Below are positions 4,909-8,098 of a stretch of 8,098 nucleotides of DNA, one piece after another. Below the pieces are notes generated by a model. The model was given only the letters and a program-made list of their open reading frames with translations. It did not search any database and had not been told where the DNA came from. The position numbers and the translations under genes were made by a program. Each line of letters starts with the position of its first letter. Positions within the stretch are counted from its first letter, which is position 1. Source of the DNA: Bacteroidota bacterium (lineage in GTDB: Bacteria > Bacteroidota > Bacteroidia > M30B66); the NCBI GenBank assembly GCA_020438185.1, contig JAGQVC010000061.1, positions 1-8,098 on the forward strand. Direction: 5' to 3'.

Positions 4909-5928
4909 TCAGGCCTTTTTCAAACTTTGGCCTGCAAACATAGCTTTGAATTCGGAACCAATACCGATGATGCTTCTGTAATTTAGCGGGAACTCCAGCA
5001 AAACATGCAAAAAGCTGAGCAAAAACAGCCATTTAAGTCCCAGCATATAATCGTAGGCATAAAGCGCAATCGACACACCCCAGATAATGCCGATAATTAT
5101 TAATGTACGCCTTGGTACTTTATGCCATTGAATAACAGAGGTTTTTGAAAACCAGTTGAGGTAGTGATACGTGTAGGCAAAAGCAATAAACCGCATAACC
5201 ATGAAACCGGCTTGTGATGCAAAAATTACCTGTTTGTTTTCGAGTATGGTTGCACGGGTAAATTCCTGCAAATCGGCGAGTCCGAAAAGATTGATAAGCT
5301 GACGGTTAAGTTCCACAAATCCAACAAAGCTGTTCTCGACATATTCGCGCGAAGCGATTGGGTTATACGAAGCAGGAATGAAGAAAAAGCTAATCGCACA
5401 GAGTGCAAAAACCAATATCGAGGCGAAGCCTAAACGGCTTTTATTTTTTAATGCACCGTAAAGAATAAACAGCCCGGTGAAAATAAAAACATGAATTATT
5501 GTAGGTAAATAAATCGCGAAGAAATAGTCGTAAAAAGTGCTTTTCCGAAAGAGCAGCGATGAGAAAATAATGAGAATTGCTGCTACCACTTTTAGCGTAT
5601 TGTCCTTAATCAGCACCATGGCCAGCGCCATTAAAAAACCCAGGTAAACCAATCCGTTTGAAACATCGGCGAGTGATTCGGAAATATCGAGAAAGCCCAG
5701 AGTGATGAGCACGCCCAGTAAAGCCAGAAATATATAATCGTATTTACCTGTGGTGAAATATCCTTTTTTATGAAGCCAGCCAATTTCGGTGAGATAATGC
5801 AGGGGACCCAAAACGGCGTAGGCAAACAGAAATAATTCAAAAGGCATTACGAATGCTGCCAGACAGGAAATGACCATCAGTCCGATGTTTGCGGCGTCTA
5901 TTTTTTCGACGTGACTAAGAGATATCAT
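4909..5928 (-). CDS. Polytopic inner-membrane protein of unknown function with paired HxxxE motifs
   Basis: I do not recognise the family with confidence. The 339 residues contain about eight or nine hydrophobic segments, at roughly 15-40, 63-80, 92-108, 112-127, 137-160, 167-186, 240-258, 276-292 and 298-316. There is a more polar stretch, likely extracytoplasmic or cytoplasmic, at 187-238. Several His and acidic residues sit at membrane edges: GPLHYLTEIGWLH (41-53; His44, Glu48, His53), TIIHVF (His146), TYHYLNWF (His255), QWHK (His269) and SFLHVLLEFPLN (305-316; His308, Glu312). Two HxxxE pairs plus further His could form a metal or haem site. Some Bacteroidota proteins of this general look are labelled 'beta-carotene 15,15'-monooxygenase', but the His spacing here does not clearly match Brp/Blh. 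It lies upstream of fmt with a 1-base gap. The tail ends in a basic SLKKA, suggesting a cytoplasmic C-terminus. The ATG at 5928 precedes a short polar segment and then the first membrane helix. Confidence 0.8.
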   Translation of the reverse strand: MISLSHVEKIDAANIGLMVISCLAAFVMPFELFLFAYAVLGPLHYLTEIGWLHKKGYFTTGKYDYIFLALLGVLITLGFLDISESLADVSNGLVYLGFLMALAMVLIKDNTLKVVAAILIIFSSLLFRKSTFYDYFFAIYLPTIIHVFIFTGLFILYGALKNKSRLGFASILVFALCAISFFFIPASYNPIASREYVENSFVGFVELNRQLINLFGLADLQEFTRATILENKQVIFASQAGFMVMRFIAFAYTYHYLNWFSKTSVIQWHKVPRRTLIIIGIIWGVSIALYAYDYMLGLKWLFLLSFLHVLLEFPLNYRSIIGIGSEFKAMFAGQSLKKA

Positions 5929-5957
5929 GCTGCGAGTTTACTGATTTTAATTGATGC

Positions 5958-5965
5958 CAAATGTA
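5958..5965 (-). promoter_or_regulatory. Candidate -7 box for the membrane protein-fmt operon (TACATTTG)
   Basis: On the minus strand this reads TACATTTG, an exact TAnnTTTG match, 30 bases upstream of the membrane protein ATG at 5928. The bases 19 further upstream are ACC, so there is no recognisable -33 TTG. Position and match support it as the promoter of the two-gene unit; the missing -33 lowers certainty. Confidence 0.5.
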
Positions 5966-6022
5966 TTTTTAAATGGCCTTATTTGGTTTCGGTGCCTGAT
6001 TATTCAATTTAAAAAATTAGGT

Positions 6023-6343
6023 TCAGTTACCGGTGAATTTTTGCTTGCCAAGCAAGAGTTCGAAGAATAACCTGAAATCAGAAATAAGGCTGTAAAGCGG
6101 ATATTGAAATGTTGCAGGTTTGTTTTTTTCGAAGAAGAAATGCCCTGTCCAGGCGAAGCCGTAACCCAAAACAGGCAGCAACCAGAGCAGAACAAATTGC
6201 CGCGTTGAAACAGCATATATTAATAAAATAAAAAACAAAGCGGTACCCGCAAAATGCAGTTTTCGGGACGTGGAATTCCTGTGTTCAGTCAGATAGAACG
6301 GATAAAATTCACTTAGCGAATGGTATTTTCTCTCTTTTTTCAC
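6023..6343 (-). CDS. DUF962 / Mpo1-like small membrane protein
   Basis: The 106 residues fit the DUF962 family end to end: FYPFYLTEHRNSTSRKLHFAGT (13-34), two hydrophobic helices at about 31-47 and 49-65, then GYGFAWTGHFFFEKNKPATF (60-79) and YPLYSLISDFRLF (81-93). Conserved His21, His30 and His68 are all present. The yeast member Mpo1 is an Fe(II)-dependent dioxygenase of fatty-acid alpha-oxidation in the ER; whether bacterial members do the same chemistry is my inference. The start codon is GTG at 6343: an in-frame TAA lies four codons upstream and there is no Met in the protein, so GTG is the only reasonable start. It follows the secreted protein gene by 28 bases and could be co-transcribed with it. 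The next gene is 94 bases downstream with its own -7 box. Confidence 0.85.
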   Translation of the reverse strand: MKKERKYHSLSEFYPFYLTEHRNSTSRKLHFAGTALFFILLIYAVSTRQFVLLWLLPVLGYGFAWTGHFFFEKNKPATFQYPLYSLISDFRLFFELLLGKQKFTGN

Positions 6344-6371
6344 GGATTTGTTTTAAATTTTAATTCAAGTA

Positions 6372-6385
6372 TTAATTCGAATTAA
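6372..6385. repeat. Perfect 14-bp palindrome TTAATTCGAATTAA
   Basis: This self-complementary 14-mer covers the stop codon of the secreted protein gene (6374-6372) and lies about 29 bases upstream of the GTG start of the DUF962 gene. A one-mismatch -7-like box, CATCTTTG (minus, 6393-6386), abuts it. It could be an operator for the DUF962 gene; its A+T-rich content makes chance occurrence plausible. Confidence 0.35.
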
Positions 6386-7139
6386 CAAAGATGCTTTTTC
6401 GCAATAAAACCTCATTTTCAGAATTTATCTGAATCAAATAAACGCCCTGTATTTCAGGCGATTCGATAAGGTTTGTGCCTGTTAAAAAAATGCTTTCCTG
6501 TTTAATTAATTTGCCATCTAACGAAAATAAATATACGTACACATTTGTGTTTGGAAATCCTTCTGAAACGATTGAAATTAAATCAGAGCCGGTAAAAAAT
6601 GCCCGAATTGAATTGTTGCTTAAATCTGCGATGCTTTCAATCAATACAAAAACACATTCTGTGGTGTCGGTACAGCCTCCAAGGCTTACTTCACAGGCAT
6701 AGTTACCTGAAAATTCGGGAGTAAACGTGAAGGCTGTTTCTCCGGCTACAGGTGAGTAATTTGAATCGCAATTCATCCACTGGTAGTTTGCGCCTGAAGG
6801 GAAAGCCGATAAGCTTTCCTCAAACCCCGAAATCAGTACGTCCAAAGTGCTTATTGTTAGATTTAAATGCACTACCGAATCGCATCCACCTATATTTTGC
6901 AAAGTCACAAAAGGAGTCTCCGTGCTTTCGGTATAAGTCACCCCATCAATCCAGGTAAAGCTGCCGCAAGCGTTAACAACCTGCGTAGTATCATCCGGAT
7001 CGCATTGTGTTGAATTAAATTCATCTGCGGGTTCAAAGCTGTCGTATAAGGAAGTCTCAGTGCCACAGGCCAGGTGATGAGCCCGGATAGAAAAACTAAA
7101 TTTTGAGATGACTATAGCTAAAAGTAAAAATCGCAACAT
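6372..7139 (-). CDS. Short secreted protein with T9SS type A C-terminal sorting domain
   Basis: I start this gene at the ATG at 7139 (255 residues) because it begins a clear signal peptide, MLRFLLLAIVISKFSFSIRA, with cleavage likely before HHLACG. The open frame extends 50 codons further upstream, but that part crosses the gap terminator and is not protein-like. Domains in order are: a linker (21-50); one Cys-rich module (about 52-98) with NACGSFTWIDGVTYTES and GGCDSVVHLNLTI, a unit often repeated many times in Bacteroidota surface proteins; and an Ig-like module (about 103-166) with NYQWMNCDSNYSPVAGETAF and SGNYACEVSLGGCTDTTECV. The C-terminal sorting domain (about 168-255) contains YLFSLDGKLIKQES, GVYLIQI (232-238) and RKSI. 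The last domain directs export across the outer membrane by the type IX system, after which it is normally removed. There is no enzymatic domain, so a binding or structural role is likely. Compared with typical multi-repeat adhesins it is very short. Confidence 0.85.
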   Translation of the reverse strand: MLRFLLLAIVISKFSFSIRAHHLACGTETSLYDSFEPADEFNSTQCDPDDTTQVVNACGSFTWIDGVTYTESTETPFVTLQNIGGCDSVVHLNLTISTLDVLISGFEESLSAFPSGANYQWMNCDSNYSPVAGETAFTFTPEFSGNYACEVSLGGCTDTTECVFVLIESIADLSNNSIRAFFTGSDLISIVSEGFPNTNVYVYLFSLDGKLIKQESIFLTGTNLIESPEIQGVYLIQINSENEVLLRKSIFVNSN

Positions 7140-7217
7140 GAACGCTGATTGAAAACAGTACAAGTTATCAAAATAATCCGGAGCGCGGTTTTCAGTTTTT
7201 GGTAAGCCGGATTGTTG

Positions 7218-7237
7218 TTTTACGGCATGCTGTAAAA
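7218..7237. repeat. 20-bp near-perfect palindrome around GCATGC
   Basis: The sequence TTTTACGGCATGCTGTAAAA is symmetric except for one base pair (G7224 against T7231). It lies between the gap terminator hairpin and the secreted protein gene, 79 bases upstream of the ATG at 7139. With no loop it looks more like a protein-binding site than an RNA hairpin, so it may be an operator for the secreted protein gene. It could instead be part of a tandem terminator for gap. Confidence 0.45.
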
Positions 7238-7244
7238 TCAGAAA

Positions 7245-7269
7245 TCCCGGAGAGCTTACGCTTCCGGGA
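7245..7269 (-). terminator. Terminator-like hairpin after gap
   Basis: The outer arms TCCCGGA (7245-7251) and TCCGGGA (7263-7269) form a 7-bp stem. Inside it AGC/GCT with a 4-base loop extends the stem past a single bulged base. On the minus strand it is followed by TTTCTGATTTT, an interrupted T-run, about 30 bases after the gap stop codon. It fits a factor-independent terminator of gap. Confidence 0.65.
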
Positions 7270-7300
7270 CCTCCGTTTCCCAAAATCAAACTAACCTATA

Positions 7301-8098
7301 TTATGCAGTTACAGGTTCTTTACCAGTACCGTTAACCGAAAACCCTTGTGTTTGGGCAATTTTTTCGATTAAATCGGCAACCCGGGCCGAATACCCGGAT
7401 TCATTGTCGTACCAGCCCACCACTTTCACTGTTTGTCCCATCGCCATTGTTAAAGAGGCGTCGAGGATGCAGGAGTGCGGGTTGCCTACGATGTCGGCAG
7501 AGACGATTTCGTCTTCGGTGTATTCGAGAATACCCTTGAGGCCTTCTGCCGCGGCCTTTTTAAATGCAGCATTGATTTCTTCAACGCTGGCTTCTCTTTT
7601 CAGCTTCACGGTAAGGTCGGTCATCGAACCGGCCGGCACGGGAACGCGCATCGCCAGTCCGTCTAATTTCCCTTTCAGGTGAGGCAGTACCAGTCCGATT
7701 GCTTTAGCAGCGCCCGTGCTGGTTGGTATGATTGAGAGAGCCGCTGAACGGGCTCTTCTTAAATCCTTGTGAGGTGCGTCAACCAGGCGCTGATCGCCTG
7801 TGTACGCGTGAACGGTAGTTAAAAGACCTGCTTCAACACCAAATGCATCATCCAGAACTTTAACCATTGGAGCCGAGCAATTTGTAGTGCAGGAAGCGTT
7901 GCTCAATATGCTTTGGTTATCGGCCAGAATATGCTCATTCACACCAAGTACAACCGTTTCAACGTCGCCTTTTGCAGGTGCCGAGATAATTACTTTACGC
8001 GCTCCGGCTGTTAAATGCTTACCGGCAGATTCTTTATCAAGGAAAAAACCTGTAGATTCAATAACTACATCAATATTAAGCTCTTTCCACGGCAAGGC
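7301..8098 (-). CDS. gap: Type I glyceraldehyde-3-phosphate dehydrogenase, N-terminus cut by window edge
   Basis: GAPDH catalyses the reversible phosphorylating oxidation of glyceraldehyde 3-phosphate to 1,3-bisphosphoglycerate in glycolysis and gluconeogenesis. About 266 of the usual ~335 residues are present; the missing part is the start of the NAD-binding domain. Visible motifs are VVIESTGFF, KVIISAPAKGD, the catalytic SNASCTTNCSAP (nucleophilic Cys in SCTT), TTVHAYTGDQRLVDAPHKDLRRARSAA, IPTSTGAAKAIGLVLP, MRVPVPAGS and VGWYDNESGYSARV. The open frame continues to the right edge: the codon at 8095 is TTG, an internal Leu rather than a start. There is nothing to show whether it prefers NAD+ or NADP+, because the cofactor-determining loop near the N-terminus is outside the window. 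Terminator-like hairpin 7245-7269 follows. Confidence 0.97.
   Translation of the reverse strand, partial: ALPWKELNIDVVIESTGFFLDKESAGKHLTAGARKVIISAPAKGDVETVVLGVNEHILADNQSILSNASCTTNCSAPMVKVLDDAFGVEAGLLTTVHAYTGDQRLVDAPHKDLRRARSAALSIIPTSTGAAKAIGLVLPHLKGKLDGLAMRVPVPAGSMTDLTVKLKREASVEEINAAFKKAAAEGLKGILEYTEDEIVSADIVGNPHSCILDASLTMAMGQTVKVVGWYDNESGYSARVADLIEKIAQTQGFSVNGTGKEPVTA

Noticed and set aside
7140..7289. N-terminal 50-codon extension of the secreted protein
   Set aside because: It would be translated through the gap terminator hairpin and the 20-bp palindrome, and it would place the signal peptide internally.

Overview
The window reads as chromosomal DNA of a member of the Bacteroidota. Four things point that way. 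One secreted protein ends in a type IX secretion (T9SS) type A sorting domain and carries a Cys-rich module common in Bacteroidota surface proteins. Several genes are preceded by the Bacteroidota-type -7 element TAnnTTTG, the hup promoter also having a TTG exactly 19 bases further upstream. Starts have A-rich leaders rather than Shine-Dalgarno sequences. The housekeeping proteins (Fmt, GAPDH, PdxH, YqgE) look like Bacteroidota members of their families. I cannot place it below phylum with confidence.

Layout, left to right. A partial yqgE/algH gene (minus, running off the left edge) is divergent from pdxH (plus, vitamin B6 salvage), with a 170-base gap holding small palindromes. pdxH converges on a two-gene RES/Xre-type toxin-antitoxin module (minus; antitoxin first, stop and start overlapping as TAATG). 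Upstream of that module is a 254-base gap with a promoter-like -7 box and three short palindromes. Next come a ureohydrolase (agmatinase/arginase superfamily), a perfect 13-bp-stem terminator, and the HU gene hup with a clear promoter. Behind hup is a gap of about 200 bases filled with short direct and inverted repeats. Then fmt follows a polytopic membrane protein gene of unknown function by a single base. Finally there is a DUF962/Mpo1-like small membrane protein, a short secreted T9SS cargo protein, a terminator hairpin, and gap (GAPDH), which runs off the right edge. Apart from pdxH, every gene is on the minus strand.

How the genes relate. Most are separately transcribed housekeeping genes rather than one pathway. 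Only two pairs look translationally coupled: antitoxin-toxin, and the membrane protein-fmt pair. The parts that ordinary annotation explains least are the repeat cluster between fmt and hup, the palindrome series in front of the antitoxin, and the membrane protein with two HxxxE motifs. I see no CRISPR array, tRNA or rRNA gene, insertion sequence or prophage. I found no convincing new multi-gene system beyond these leads.
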